Source: Ditylenchus dipsaci (lineage: Eukaryota; Nematoda; Chromadorea; Rhabditida; Anguinidae). From it: 64,000 nt of DNA. The stretch's first letter is position 1. The number at the start of each line of letters is the position of its first letter. This document shows positions 20,820 through 30,831 of this stretch, piece after piece. The DNA lies in NCBI GenBank assembly GCA_004194705.1, contig SADC01000553.1, positions 62,001 to 126,000 on the forward strand, written 5' to 3'. The notes beneath the pieces were generated by a model. The model was not told the DNA's origin. It made no database searches and was given only the letters and a program-made list of their open reading frames with translations. The translations under genes and the position numbers were made by a program.

Positions 20820-21032
20820 TTTCTTAAGAAAAATCTGATATTATTTTGTCAAGGCGAAATAGAAACAAAAATTCAAATGTCTGATGCCATCATCTTTGAA
20901 TTGCCAGAAAATGTCAGGGATGACAGTATTATGGAACAATTGTGTGAAGTCAGGAGACACTTTGTTACTCCAACATCTTTTTGTGGTTTGCCAAACAATC
21001 AAAACGTAAGGTGTTTTATCTATAGTATATAA
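20820..21032 (+). CDS. Possible additional exon, unrecognised
   Basis: After a donor at 20810, an open frame reads GEIETKIQMSDAIIFELP and SIMEQLCEVRRHF. It is coding-like in composition but does not match what should follow a prolyl-oligopeptidase propeller in my knowledge of the family. It may be a diverged exon of the same gene or unrelated. Confidence 0.25.
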   Translation, partial: FLKKNLILFCQGEIETKIQMSDAIIFELPENVRDDSIMEQLCEVRRHFVTPTSFCGLPNNQNVRCFIYSI

Positions 21033-21095
21033 TAAAATAGGCAAACTCGATTACGGAATTTTTTGGATTGTTTTCTAGCTTTATATACTCAAAGT

Positions 21096-21215
21096 GCTTA
21101 TACATTACCCACCTATTGAAAAACTGTGAAACGTCGAGAGCTTAGTCAAAACAAATATTTGGCCTTAAAAGTGGTAAAATTATGGCTAAATGTTTGAAGT
21201 TGTAAATTTTAGATG
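21096..21215. repeat. 120-bp direct repeat (copy 1)
   Basis: CATTACCCACCTATTGAAAA through GAGAGCTTAGTCAAAACAAA and AGTGGTAAAATTA is repeated at about 22976-23095 in the same orientation, so the pogo-related DNA between lies within a duplicated frame. Confidence 0.8.
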
Positions 21216-21385
21216 GATAGACAGATATAACGTAAACTTCGATATAGCGTACTTCGATATAACGTAAATTTTTTCTTGGTCATTTGGCCACGGACAAAGA
21301 AATGAAGACATACTGCCTTCGATATAACGTACCCTTTTGGTCGGTCTCTTGAGATACGTTATATTGAAGTTTGACTGTAGTGAAA
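21200..21385. mobile_element. pogo-like terminal region (TATAACGTA repeats)
   Basis: Several TCGATATAACGTA units followed by the right end GAAGTTTGACTGTAG. CTACAGTCAAACTTC-type ends with TA-rich surroundings are typical of pogo/Tigger-derived MITEs. Confidence 0.6.
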
Positions 21386-21394
21386 ACGACAATT

Positions 21395-21560
21395 TAGTTT
21401 GAAAACTAGCTATGAGTTGCTTATTAGGGAAATTTAGATTTCAGATGGAGCTTTTGGTCTAAACTTAAGTGCAATTGATAAAGGAGACAAAGATCTACCT
21501 TTCTGTAGTAGGAAATTAAAATTGGTAGTAGGAAATGGAATCAATTCAAAAATGGATATC
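21395..21560. repeat. Dispersed repeat module C (copy 1)
   Basis: TTTCAGATGGAGCTTTTGGTC and GATCTACCTTTCTGTAGTAGG form an inverted copy of about 27184-27345. Confidence 0.8.
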
Positions 21561-21594
21561 TAACAAAAGACCATCTAAACAACTACAGTCGACA

Positions 21595-22265
21595 GGTTAT
21601 GGTTTACCACATGTTCCCAAAAGTAAGTTTTGACCCCTAATTCGAACGTTTCAGATCGTAATTAGTACGAAAAACATGTTTCCGGTGGCGGAAAGACATT
21701 TGCAAAAAAAATTGACCGAAGTCGACCAAAACCACAGGGTGGGGTTCATGGTTCAATTTTTCAAAAACGATGAAAAGTGTAGGGGCCAAGGCTGACCCTT
21801 CATACACACCTGCCTGCCTTCGGCAGGCACCCTAATTCAATAGGAAGCCCTTTTGGGGGTACATTGTTCGGGCCAAGGCTGACCCTTATACACACCTGCC
21901 TGCCTTCGCAGGCACTGGCATTGTTGAGGCGAAGTGCTTTTTTATGCAAGAAACAATAACATTAGAATGGAAGAAAAGATCAGATAGATATGGAAGCGGA
22001 TCAAGTTGAACGACATTTGAAACTAAAAAAACTAGTTAATCAAAAAAATGAGCAGATAAAAAAACGGAGACGACGATTTGAACAAAAAAATGAAAAAAAT
22101 GAATTTTTGGTCAAAAAATGTAGATTTTGAACACTTTTCAAAAAAAATTTTTTTGCTCCAGATGTCTTTCCGCCACCGGAAAACATGTTTTTCGTACTAA
22201 TTACGACCTGAAACGTTCGAATATGTGGTCAAACCCCAGTTTTGGGAACATGTGGTATACCATAC
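21595..22265. repeat. Foldback with two CTGCCTTCGGCAGG modules inside
   Basis: Arms: GGTTTACCACATGTTCCCAA / TTGGGAACATGTGGTATACC and ACATGTTTCCGGTGGCGGAA / TTCCGCCACCGGAAAACATG. The interior holds two direct copies of GGGCCAAGGCTGACCCTT..CACACCTGCCTGCCTTCG (21783-21835 and 21872-21918), related to 7850-7930. Confidence 0.85.
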
Positions 22266-22273
22266 TTTAGCCC

Positions 22274-22985
22274 TACAGTCGAACCTCTCTATAACATAAC
22301 TCTATATACATAAAACTCTACATAGCATAACTCAGAGATCAGTTGGTTGGTCTGATTGAAATAAGGCCGAAGTGAACCTCTATATAACATACCTCTATAT
22401 AACATAAAACTCTTTATAACATAACTTTTTTTCCGGCCCCTGCATAGAAACTCGCCCCTCCATATAACATAAATTTATAAATTGTCTCAAAAATTCATAT
22501 TATTTTTCTTAAAAACTTGTTCGCACTCCGGTGGTCATGTTTCAAAAGTTTTCATTTCTCCTTGCGTCTTCTTTTTGTATTCGTGAATTGTTTTGGTTCA
22601 GTTCAAGATGAAAACTCCCAGCAAGAAGCGCCGAGTCATTACTCTGGATATGAAGACGCAAATCGTCGAAGCTTCCGCGCAGAAAAATCTTACCGATCTC
22701 AGCAAGTAATTCAATCTTCCAATTCGAGAATCTGGAAAAAGCAGTGCTTCAGTAGTTCAAGGAAGCCAGGAGTGAAAACGAGCGGATCTCAAGCGAGACA
22801 TTGAAGGTTGGTTCTGGTTTCCATGTTTTCACTCCTATTTCTCTGGTTTTAGACAAAGCAATGGATTTTGCAATCTTCTGAGTTCAAAGCAAGCGATGGA
22901 TGGTTCGACGGATTCAAGCACAGCCATTTAATCGTCTTCAAAAGTCACCAGGAGAAGCGGCCAAGTTCGATTCTTATACATTTTC
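22274..22985 (+). mobile_element. pogo/Tigger-like transposon remnant with CENP-B/Tc5 DNA-binding fragments
   Basis: ACAGTCGAACCTCTCTATAA at 22275 starts a pogo-type TATAACATA-rich end. From the ATG at 22608 the frame reads KKRRVITLDMKTQIVEA, a CENP-B/pogo N-terminal helix-turn-helix, then stops at 22707; FNLPIRESGKSS follows. At about 22855-22985 the phrase FKASDGWFDGFKHSH matches the second (Tc5-type) DNA-binding helix-turn-helix. The DDE catalytic core is absent. Pseudogene fragment. Confidence 0.75.
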
Positions 22986-23095
22986 CCACCTATAGAAAAA
23001 ATGTAAAAAGGCAGAGAGCTTAGTCAAAGCAAATATTTGGCCCTAAAGTGGTAAAATTAGGACTAAATTTTCGAAGTGGTAAACTTTAGATGGTC
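22976..23095. repeat. 120-bp direct repeat (copy 2)
   Basis: Same as 21096-21215: CCCACCTATAGAAAAAATG, GAGAGCTTAGTCAAAGCAAA, AGTGGTAAAATTAGGACTAAA. It ends beside a right CCGTATTTCC-type end (AATTAGAGGAAATACGGTAT, 23128-23147). Confidence 0.8.
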
Positions 23096-23284
23096 GTTTA
23101 ATTAGCGCGTTGATATGGCGCAATAATTAGAGGAAATACGGTATGTAGGTGTGCGCATCTCAACTCCAAGCCCCCCAAGCCCCCGAGAGAGCGCAGTGGG
23201 GTGAGGGGGGGGGGGATGTGGTTGATGAGGAGGTTACACGGCTTTTCAAATGTCCGAAAATGTATCATTTTACTTTCGGACCTG

Positions 23285-23380
23285 CTTGGTGGCGCAGTGG
23301 GCAAAGTTTTTCGTCATACTATTTTAGATAGGAAAAAGCCATTATTATTGAAATCTGGCGAGTTCAACCCCACCGTGGAC
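23285..23380 (+). repeat. tRNA-like SINE head
   Basis: GGTGGCGCAGTGGGCAAAG (A-box-like) at about 23288 and GCGAGTTCAACCCC (B-box-like) at about 23358 lie about 70 bp apart, the Pol III type-2 promoter layout. Folding into a full tRNA is poor, so this is more likely a tRNA-derived SINE. Confidence 0.55.
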
Positions 23381-23547
23381 CACGGCGTTTCAAAATTCAA
23401 ATTCGTGTTCAGTTTAACTTAAACAAACGCCAGATTTTTAAAAGCAACACTTTTCAATTTGAATTTTTCGCTCAAATTTGACAAACTTTTGACTCTGATA
23501 CTAAGTTTTGAGTCCTAATTCTTCGTCACAACACTCAGAACCAAAAT

Positions 23548-23748
23548 TTATTCTAACAATTCCTTGTCATCTGAGCAAACAATCTCCATATCAGATAAAA
23601 CATTAGCAAAATTAATATCAGAAAATTTTTCATGAATTCTGCTTCTGTTTCTCCATCTTGCAAGTCTTCTCTCATCCTTATTGACCACAGCATGCAGCGC
23701 TTCTATAGACTGTTCAGAAAGAAGTCTCCAAAATGAATGCTGATCCAT
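23548..23748 (-). CDS. Small unrecognised ORF, 66 residues
   Basis: Reads MDQHSFWRLLSEQSI, then charged KDERRLARWRNRSRI and a D/E-rich end. Non-repetitive and coding-like, but no domain or splice context is clear. Might be a short exon or a chance frame. Confidence 0.3.
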   Translation of the reverse strand: MDQHSFWRLLSEQSIEALHAVVNKDERRLARWRNRSRIHEKFSDINFANVLSDMEIVCSDDKELLE

Positions 23749-23769
23749 AAAAATTTATAAAACCACACT

Positions 23770-24120
23770 CAACTTGTCTCAATCCCAACTCGTATGTCCC
23801 AACTCGTTCAACCCAACTCGTCTTAATCCAACTCGTATCAATTCCAACTCGTCTCAATTTTGGCCTTGTCTTTTTTTAACTTGTCCTCATCTTAATTCTA
23901 AATAGTACCAAGGGTTTACACTTTTAGTTGAGGCTTACACTTTTATAGGAGAGTATGTTGTTGACTTACTATCATCGAGAGTATATAGACGCACTCCCGA
24001 CTCACACCTGTTTAAAAATGGTTGTATAGTCGAGTCCCGATAAACATTTAGCATTGGAGACGCGGTTTGGTGGCAGCTCACGGAGGTGGCGGTTTATCGG
24101 AACCCGACTATAGCTCAAAA
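23770..24120. repeat. CAACTCGT tandem and small pogo-like MITE
   Basis: CCCAACTCGTCTTAATCC-type units recur at 23766-23865. At 24028-24113, TATAGTCGAGTCCCGATAAAC mirrors GTTTATCGGAACCCGACTATA, an 86-bp MITE. Confidence 0.8.
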
Positions 24121-24189
24121 AGACCTTATTCAATATTTTCTTTTATTATAAACAAACGACTAAATCGAAAGTAAGAGTGAATCGAAAAC

Positions 24190-25785
24190 GAGTTAAGGAG
24201 ACATTTTTAACAAAATTCAGCTCTACTTCTTTCTTCTTCTGAGCTGCTAACACATTCTGCTCTTCATCTGTTTGCTCTGTCAGATTTCCCGGCTTTGCTA
24301 GCAGACTTTTTCAAAGCAGGAATGGACAACTACTTCTTGTCACTTAAATTATTACGATGTCACCAGTCGCTTTGAGTTGAGAAAAAAGTAACTTACGATT
24401 GACGTCTATTTCTTCACCTTAGCAGGATCCAAGATTTCGGTGATCTTCTTCAGTGACTTCTGTCGCTTGTCATCTGAGACATCTTTCTAAGTAACCTCCA
24501 CCTCATCTTCCTTTCGGATCTTCTGGATCTTCTTCTGGATCTTCTTGAGTAGCGTCCGTCTTCAATTCACAGCTTCTGAAAATAAAAGCTTCAGAAAAAG
24601 CAGCACGTGAAAGGCCAACCATACCGGGCTGTCTTGTCCTTGCTACAACCATTGCTGATCGCAGTTACAGCAACCATTTGCTCGTCTGGAGGCCGCATTC
24701 TTGGGCCGCATTCTTGGCCAATTCTTGGCCGCTCCAAACACAGAATGCAGACCACGATTATGATGAGGAGAACCTAGAAATTTTATAAAATACGCCAGAC
24801 ACGACAAGTGACTTACACAAACGCGCCAACAGAGACACCAATGATGAGTGCCAAATTACTCGAACCAGAATTTGGAGTAGTGATAGCAGGAGAAGCATGT
24901 TGGCAGCTTTGCGATTGCAACACTTTGTATCATCAACTTGAACACTGATTAATTTTCTCAGTGGCTCTTGCTTCCCTTCAAAAAATAAACAGTAAGTTTT
25001 AATCAACTTGGAAAATTCCAAACTTCTCAGTGTAACATAGCACTTACTTTTTTCCCCCGGAGACTTCTTTCTTTTGTCCAGCTTGGCTGCACTTTTGTTC
25101 CATCTGCATGCTATTGCTTGTCTTTTTTTTCTGAAATAATAGCTTGTGATTCAGCTCCCAATTACTTTTTTTTTCTTGAGCTTGCTCTTCCTCAGCTTGC
25201 GTTTGCCTTTCAACAACTTAATTTACTAAAACAAAAGGTTACTCGAAACTATATGGAGGTAACATGAAAAACGGCCAATTTTGATTTACACCCCCCACTC
25301 AACTATGATTTAGCCCCTACCCCCTCCACAACTCAACTAGATTCAGCCGCGGTTAGATTCCACGTGGTGGCACACTAATTTTTTGGCTTCTTTGACCAGT
25401 TCCAATGGTAATTTGTGTCGCTGATTCTGAATCTGACGTCGAAAAAAGTCGAATTACCACAGAACTGGTCAGAAAGCCGAAAAAAATTAGTGTTCGATCA
25501 CGTGGAATCGAACCGCGGTGAATCATAGTTGAGTGGGGGGACAAAATCATAGTTGAGTGGGGGTGTAAATCACAACTGCTCCTGAAAACAGCTTACAAAG
25601 ACGAATTCTTCTCGCTTCCTTAGCTCGAGCGCTAGCTCTTCCCTTTGATATTTTTCTTGCAATCTTTGTTTCCTTCGCGGCAGCTGTTGCTTTCGCAGTT
25701 TTCACAATGCCAGATTACTTCATCGGTTTGTCGTTATTCAACTCAACCCTACGTCTTGTTTTAACCATCAGGCTTGCCTAGAAAT
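24190..25785 (-). CDS. Putative single-pass membrane protein, multi-exon
   Basis: Exons read on the minus strand: 24819-~24976 (SQSCQHASPAITT, then SNLALIIGVSVGAF), a 45-bp intron (24774-24818), and 24625-24773 (VLLIIIVVCILCLERPRIG, MRPPDEQMVAVTAI). Splicing joins two hydrophobic halves into one transmembrane helix with a basic cytoplasmic start. Upstream pieces at 25050-25235 and 25590-25785 are Lys/Arg-rich or, in another frame, Cys-rich (WHCENCESNSC). Downstream pieces at 24420-24575 (KKITEILDPAKV) and 24190-24330 are Lys/Ser-rich. Frames of the outer exons are uncertain and contain stops. No family recognised. Confidence 0.45.
25340..25565. mobile_element. tRNA-B-box palindromic element (copy 1)
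   Basis: Palindrome: GTGGCACACTAATTTTTTGG at the left mirrors CCGAAAAAAATTAGTGTTCG at the right, centre GATTCTGAATCTGACGTCG. Just outside each arm lies a B-box-like tRNA T-arm: GGTTAGATTCC facing in on the left and, on the minus strand, GGTTCGATTCC on the right. The core GGTAATTTGTGTCGCTGATTC matches the element at 47160-47450. Sits in an intron of the membrane-protein candidate. Confidence 0.75.
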
Positions 25786-25799
25786 CAGAAAAATTTTTA

Positions 25800-26930
25800 G
25801 GAATATTTCACGGCCAAAATTCACGAAACGACAGACTTTTCAGCAAAATCTATACACCAAAGATAGCTGAGCTAATGAACTATTAGAAAATCTAGACGGA
25901 TTTTTGTTAAAGCTAGAATTTCAGAAACTAGAGACATTCCAAGCAAACACTGGCATTTCACGAGTAAAAAATAGGTTTTTTCAAATTTTCATCTAACTTT
26001 TGTATGAAACACTCAATATTTGTATTTTTTTGTGCACTTCTTTGGTACTAAAATGTAGGAAATTTGCTTTTCTATCAGTTCCTAGGTGATTTTCAAGTGT
26101 CAGCTCAAAGAAAAAAGTATTCAAGCTTTTCAGTAAGACACTCGAAAGAACATTTAGATAAATTCAAGTAAAATGGCTCAAAATTTGACGAATTATCATG
26201 TTTTAAATACGAAAGTCCAGACTTTAGGTCAAATATAAGCAAAAATTACATAAAACTTCTTTTTTTATCGAAAAGTACGAAATTTGGGTAAATGATGGCT
26301 CATTCGATAGCCAAGAGCACAGGAATTTCACAGTGAGCAAAGTTGCTAAAATTTATTGAACTGGTGAAAATGACTGAAGAGAAAGCAAAACAAATTGGTA
26401 CTCAAATGACTAAAAATGATGATTTTTTTGAATTGGCGTAAAAACCCCTACTGCACACAAATTCTGGTTTTGAAACTCCGTGGGACACGTCGATTTTTCA
26501 TTTTTTGCAAATTTTTTTCATTAGCCCATTCAACGAAAAATTCGAAAAGTAGAAATAGGTCATATAGATCAGATTTTCAACTTTTCTACAAAAATTTAAG
26601 TACAGGTCGCACGAAAGTCCAGACTTTAGGGTCAAATATAAGGCAAAAATTACATAAAACTTTCTTTTTTTATCGAAAAGTACGAAATTTGTATTCTCAG
26701 CTACGAGTTATATACCAAAATGTAGCCTGGATCTCTACTAAAAATTTGAAGAGATCTTTTGCTGGATCGAGGACGTGTGCAAACTAGAAGCCATTTTAAG
26801 TCTCAGAACTCATTTTTCTAGTCAAATTTGGAGTATTTTCGCGTTTCCCGCGAAATTTCATTCAAAAGTAAAAAGATAGATTTTTCGGACATTTTGAGAA
26901 GCCGTGGGGGGGAGGGTGTATTACCGAGTA
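25800..26930. other. Non-coding interval with an 80-bp direct repeat
   Basis: Copies at about 26211-26288 and 26611-26691 (ACGAAAGTCCAGACTTTAGG, then ATCGAAAAGTACGAAATTTG) differ mainly by one base in several homopolymers. A CGTGGGGGGGAGGG tract is at about 26904. No gene signal was supported. Confidence 0.7.
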
Positions 26931-27041
26931 ACGTCGCAAATCGTATTTTGGCATCAATTTGAAATAATTTGTAATTTTTTGTACTTTTCAAAAACTTAAC
27001 AATTTTGTTGTTTCTATTTTAAGCTTTTTGCATCTAATGTG

Positions 27042-27434
27042 TTGTGTCATAACACATGCATGTCAATAGTCAAAAAAAAAGCTGAGATTTCAGGGGAACA
27101 TTTGACTATATGTCCTCACAAATGTGTTACGACGTGCACTTTATGTTGATGTTGGAGTTACGTGTATGTAAATCATCATTAATTGCATTTCCTACTACCA
27201 TTTCGATTTCCTACAACAGAAAGTAGATCTGTGTCTCTCTATCGATTGCGCTTAAGTTTAAGACCAAAAGCTCCATCTAAAATCTAAATTTTCCTAATCA
27301 GCAACTCGTAGCTTGTTTTCCAACTAAATTGTCGTTTCACTAACAAATTGCAACAACTTGGTAAGAACGCATAGTCAAAATACTCCTCAGAATTTCAGCT
27401 CTCTTTTGACTATTGACATGCATATGTTATGACC
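27042..27434. repeat. Foldback of about 390 bp enclosing module C (copy 2)
   Basis: GTCATAACACATGCATGTCA and ATAGTCAAAA at the left mirror TTTTGACTATTGACATGCAT and ATGTTATGAC at the right. Module C (27184-27345) is inside, in the opposite orientation to 21395-21560. Confidence 0.85.
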
Positions 27435-27449
27435 AGTGATGTAAAAATG

Positions 27450-27615
27450 TAAATTTTGGCACCGCACCGCACCGGCAACCGGTGCCTGGGTGTTTGCACG
27501 GCACCGGTGCGGCACCGCGCTGAAATGCAGCACCGCTGCCGCCACCTAGCTGAACAGTTGCACCAGTCCGGTGATGCATTTGAGCGCCCGTGCGGCACCG
27601 GTGCCGGTGCCTATC
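27450..27615. repeat. GGTGCCGGTGC / GCACCGGCAACC GC island
   Basis: Repeated GCACCG and GGTGCC motifs, partly palindromic, directly following the foldback. Open frames across it are compositional. Confidence 0.8.
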
Positions 27616-27851
27616 ACATTCATTACATTGTTTAAGAAAAAAAAGTTTATTTTTAACGGAAGAAGCTTCTGTTGTGTTAAAAATGGTTAGCTTATACAGA
27701 AATATGAATTTTCTTAAATTAAGCAGCACACGACGCTTTACGAGCAGTGGTCAGAAGGTCCTTTATGCCCTATCGTAATTGTTCTGAAACCTTAGAAGAG
27801 TCTTTCACGCTAGCTGACATGGGCAGGATGGAAAGATCACGAGTGTGATTT

Positions 27852-27868
27852 NNNNNNNNNNNNNNNNN
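27852..27868. other. Assembly gap (17 Ns)
   Basis: A run of N shows the window comes from a scaffolded draft assembly. Confidence 0.99.
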
Positions 27869-27979
27869 GGATCTTAAAGTTTTTGAGTGATCTTAGCTTA
27901 ATAAATTCGTGATCATAACTAACTATGTCATCACATCTTCGGGAAAGCCTGCAGCTATAATTTTTTAAATCAAATTCAT

Positions 27980-28284
27980 AATGGCACTTTTTATACTCCG
28001 GCAAACGTTTGCTGCAAACCTTTTTTTTTAGCTAATTATTTTTCCAAAAGTCGTCTAATTTTAATTTAATTTTGCCGGCAAACCCTTTAAACTACCTCCA
28101 AACTAGCGTATCTCGATTTTGGTGACGAAAATGGATGTTGACACCAAAGAGAAAGTTGTAGAGCAGGGTCGATTTACTTATGAATCCGTTGACAGGATTA
28201 AAATTAGACGACTTTTTGGAAAATAATTAGCTAAAACAAAAAGGTTTGCAGCAAACGGTTTGCCGGAGTATAAAAAGTGCAATG
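27980..28284. repeat. Foldback of about 305 bp
   Basis: GGCACTTTTTATACTCCGGC and AAACGTTTGCTGCAAACC mirror GGTTTGCAGCAAACGGTTTG and CCGGAGTATAAAAAGTGC. Inner AAAAGTCGTCTAATTTTAAT / ATTAAAATTAGACGACTTTT pair also. Confidence 0.9.
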
Positions 28285-28389
28285 AAAAAGTATTTCAGAA
28301 TCTAAGGTAAGTGAGTGCCATTGGGCCAACTTTATATGTTGGTGTTATAAATTCATTCGGCTTTTTTTCAAATGAAATTATTGTGGATT

Positions 28390-28830
28390 TTGGGTTTTTC
28401 TATAAATTTTTGACAATTTTTAAAAGTCACATTATATTCGTAGCCGAGTTTGTAAGCTACAAAATGGAGCGTCAACTTTTAAAAAGTTGCAGAAAAACTT
28501 ATAGAAAAACACAATGCCACAAAAAAGTTTAATTTTGAGAATGAACGTATTTATGAACACGAACCTAGTATTGTACAAAGTGGCGCAAAAAAATTCGGCA
28601 CCTAAAAAATTGAAGTACGTGACCCCTTGCCAGGTCGGTTTCCGATTTTGGGTGGCAAGCCCTCGGAAACCTCCACAACAATGCCGGCTGTGGTTGAAGA
28701 GAAATACCACAAGCTCCTAGGTCTTAACCACCACCATCGATTTTCCTGGGAAATCGATGTGGCAAGGAGCTACCTATGCAAATTTTTTTCAAGTGGCCGC
28801 GTTTTTTCGCGCCACCCTGTACATTGTTGA
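28390..28830. repeat. Foldback plus mariner-like GGGTGGCGCG end
   Basis: 28390-28515: GGTTTTTCTATAAATTTTT.. mirrors ..AACTTATAGAAAAAC, with GTAGC..GCTACAAAATGG near the centre. 28575-28825: a second repeat ends TTTTTTCGCGCCACCCTGTAC (TIR of the GGGTGGC type), with CGATTTTCCTGGGAAATCG inside. No gene supported. Confidence 0.6.
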
Positions 28831-28969
28831 AATGCTTTCGACCGAAATTGAGCCTTTTCTGTCTCAAAAAAGTTCTCTCTCTGCCCCATTTGAAAAACGA
28901 TTTGTTCTCGGTAATTTTTTGATAAATTTGTAAATTTGTTTTTTTTGACCGTTTGTAGTTCTGGATCTC

Positions 28970-29400
28970 AGCTTTCTAACAAGCTATTAACTGACAGGGT
29001 AATATTTGATTTGCCACCTAATTACTGAAAAATCCCCTAATCTTAAATTGAATATTTTCTCAATTTTTACGTTTATTTTTAAAATTATTTCTGACCATCA
29101 TGTAGCTCAAGACCTCAGCTTTGTATCGAGCTATCAAACTTCATTGAATGGTAGTATTAAAAATGTAGAAATTGAGGAGTTTGAAAATAAATATGAGAAA
29201 CAAAAGTTACTTCATTTCAAACCCCTAAATCTCTACATGTAGATGACCATTCAATAGAGTTGATAGCTCGTGAGAAAGCTGAGATCCTGGGGGCATAATA
29301 GTAAAATAATTGCAAAATGAACGTGAAAATCGAGAAAAAATTTTAATTTCTGATTAGGGGGCATTTTTCAGTAATTGGGGGGCAAAATAAAAAAACCACC
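28970..29400. repeat. Foldback with GGATCTCAGCTTTCTAAC ends
   Basis: TTCTGGATCTCAGCTTTCTAAC at the left is mirrored by GAGAAAGCTGAGATCCTGG (29273-29291); overlapping it, ACCTAATTACTGAAAAATCC (29017) mirrors GGGGGCATTTTTCAGTAATT (29358). The latter sequence is also the arm unit of 54134-55193. Confidence 0.75.
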
Positions 29401-29624
29401 CTTAATGACCATCTGAGTTTTTAAAAAGTCGGAGGAAAAAGTTTTTGAATGGACAAAATAATTGTTCTATTCAAAACCTTTTTTTCCAACTTTTCGGAAC
29501 CTCACTAGATCAATCAACAGCAAGTTAGAAAGCGCTGCGATTCAGAGCTGATTCAGAGCTAAAAGACGGTTGGAAAAAAATTAAAAATTGGACCTCAGTA
29601 GCGAATGCCCCCCAAACAAATTTT

Positions 29625-29735
29625 TTTCAAAATCAGGTTTAACCATTTCTAAGTAATTCTTATGCGCTAAAACGATAAAAAGGTGTTTTCGGGCATTTTC
29701 TGACCTAAAAAGTTGATTTTTTTATTTTCGATTTT
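29625..29735. repeat. Dispersed repeat module B (copy 2, inverted)
   Basis: GGTGTTTTCGGGCATTTTCTG and AAGTTGATTTTT mirror 11870-11960. Confidence 0.75.
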
Positions 29736-29834
29736 TTGTATAAAAAGTGAATCACTGAGAAGAAATAGTTTTTAAATTTGGGGCATATGAAAAAAGCCTT
29801 TTGGGCAAAAAGGTACATTTCAGGGTCGAAAGAA

Positions 29835-30071
29835 TTACGACCCTTTTATACTTACCTTGTGTGCATAAGGATGAAGATGAAATTTCCATAGGAATGCAGG
29901 GTGACATAGGGCTTTTATAGAGTAGTTGTGACTAATCAAAAACTGGGTAAGGCTTTGGCATTCCACTTCGGACAATGCGCTTGGACCACAATTATATCGC
30001 TTAGAAATAATATCTATTATATTTTTTGTTTTTGCAGTAAAATATTCACCTGCATGGATTGTCGCTAACAC
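29835..30071 (-). CDS. Possible exon, unrecognised
   Basis: Reads MLATIHAGEYFTAKT, then IIDIISKRYNCGPSALSEV and SIKALCHPAFLWKF. It starts from an ATG preceded by no clear acceptor and ends in stop codon TGA. Non-repetitive and coding-like. May belong to the F-box gene upstream at 32.4-32.8 kb on the same strand, which is inference from proximity. Confidence 0.35.
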   Translation of the reverse strand: MLATIHAGEYFTAKTKNIIDIISKRYNCGPSALSEVECQSLTQFLISHNYSIKALCHPAFLWKFHLHPYAHKVSIKGS

Positions 30072-30321
30072 CTGAGTAAGATACTCAAAATATCATACAA
30101 AAAGAAGATCAAGAGACAACACTACAGACACGATGAGTTCAATGGGCAAATTCATGGCCATATTTGAGTTTATGACCAAAATCCAACAATGTATGAACCG
30201 AATGCAGTATTGTATGGCCAATTTCAAGTTATGTCTAAAATTCAAAAGTTTACGGCCAAAATTGACGTATTTTACGGCAAAATTAAAATACTACCATTAT
30301 AAAGTATCCTAAAGATAAAAT

Positions 30322-30573
30322 ACCGTATTTCTTCTAATTAGCCCGCCGGTGAGTTCATTTTACAATCACCCGAAACTCAGAAAAATTGAATTCGATCTCG
30401 AGTTTTTCTGTCGAAAATTATAAATCTGAAAATCGATATCGGTAAAGCTTACGGGAACTAAGAAAGCGCAATAAACAGCTTGGCAAAATATTCACCCTGT
30501 TCCGAAATATGGACCCTAAAATCAAGGGGGTGGGTTTATTGGAGGGGGTGAGCTAATTAGAGGAAATACGGTA
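30322..30573. repeat. CCGTATTTCTTCTAATTAGC foldback element
   Basis: Left ACCGTATTTCTTCTAATTAG and right CTAATTAGAGGAAATACGGT ends pair. Inside, a CGATCTCGAGTTTTTC..AATCGATATCGG segment is shared in style with other family members. Confidence 0.85.
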
Positions 30574-30831
30574 TGTCTTATATCGGATGCAAAAAACCGT
30601 TTTTAAAAAGTGGACTGAGCTCTGAGATATTGCTCATCTAGCCGCGTATTCATTTTTGCTTCGGGAGATGAAGATAAATATCAAAAAAGGTCATAGGTTT
30701 GTAGTTTGTGAAGAAAAATACAAACTCTGTTCGTTGTGAAAAACGTTGCTAACTTTAAGGGTTGAAAGTTGTAAGTCAAGTAAAAAGCTCGAAAAATTAA
30801 ATTAATGAAAGATTTATATAAACTGATCACT

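Noticed and set aside
20841..21044. Minus-strand 67-residue ORF
   Set aside because: Antisense to a more protein-like plus-strand frame; no domain.
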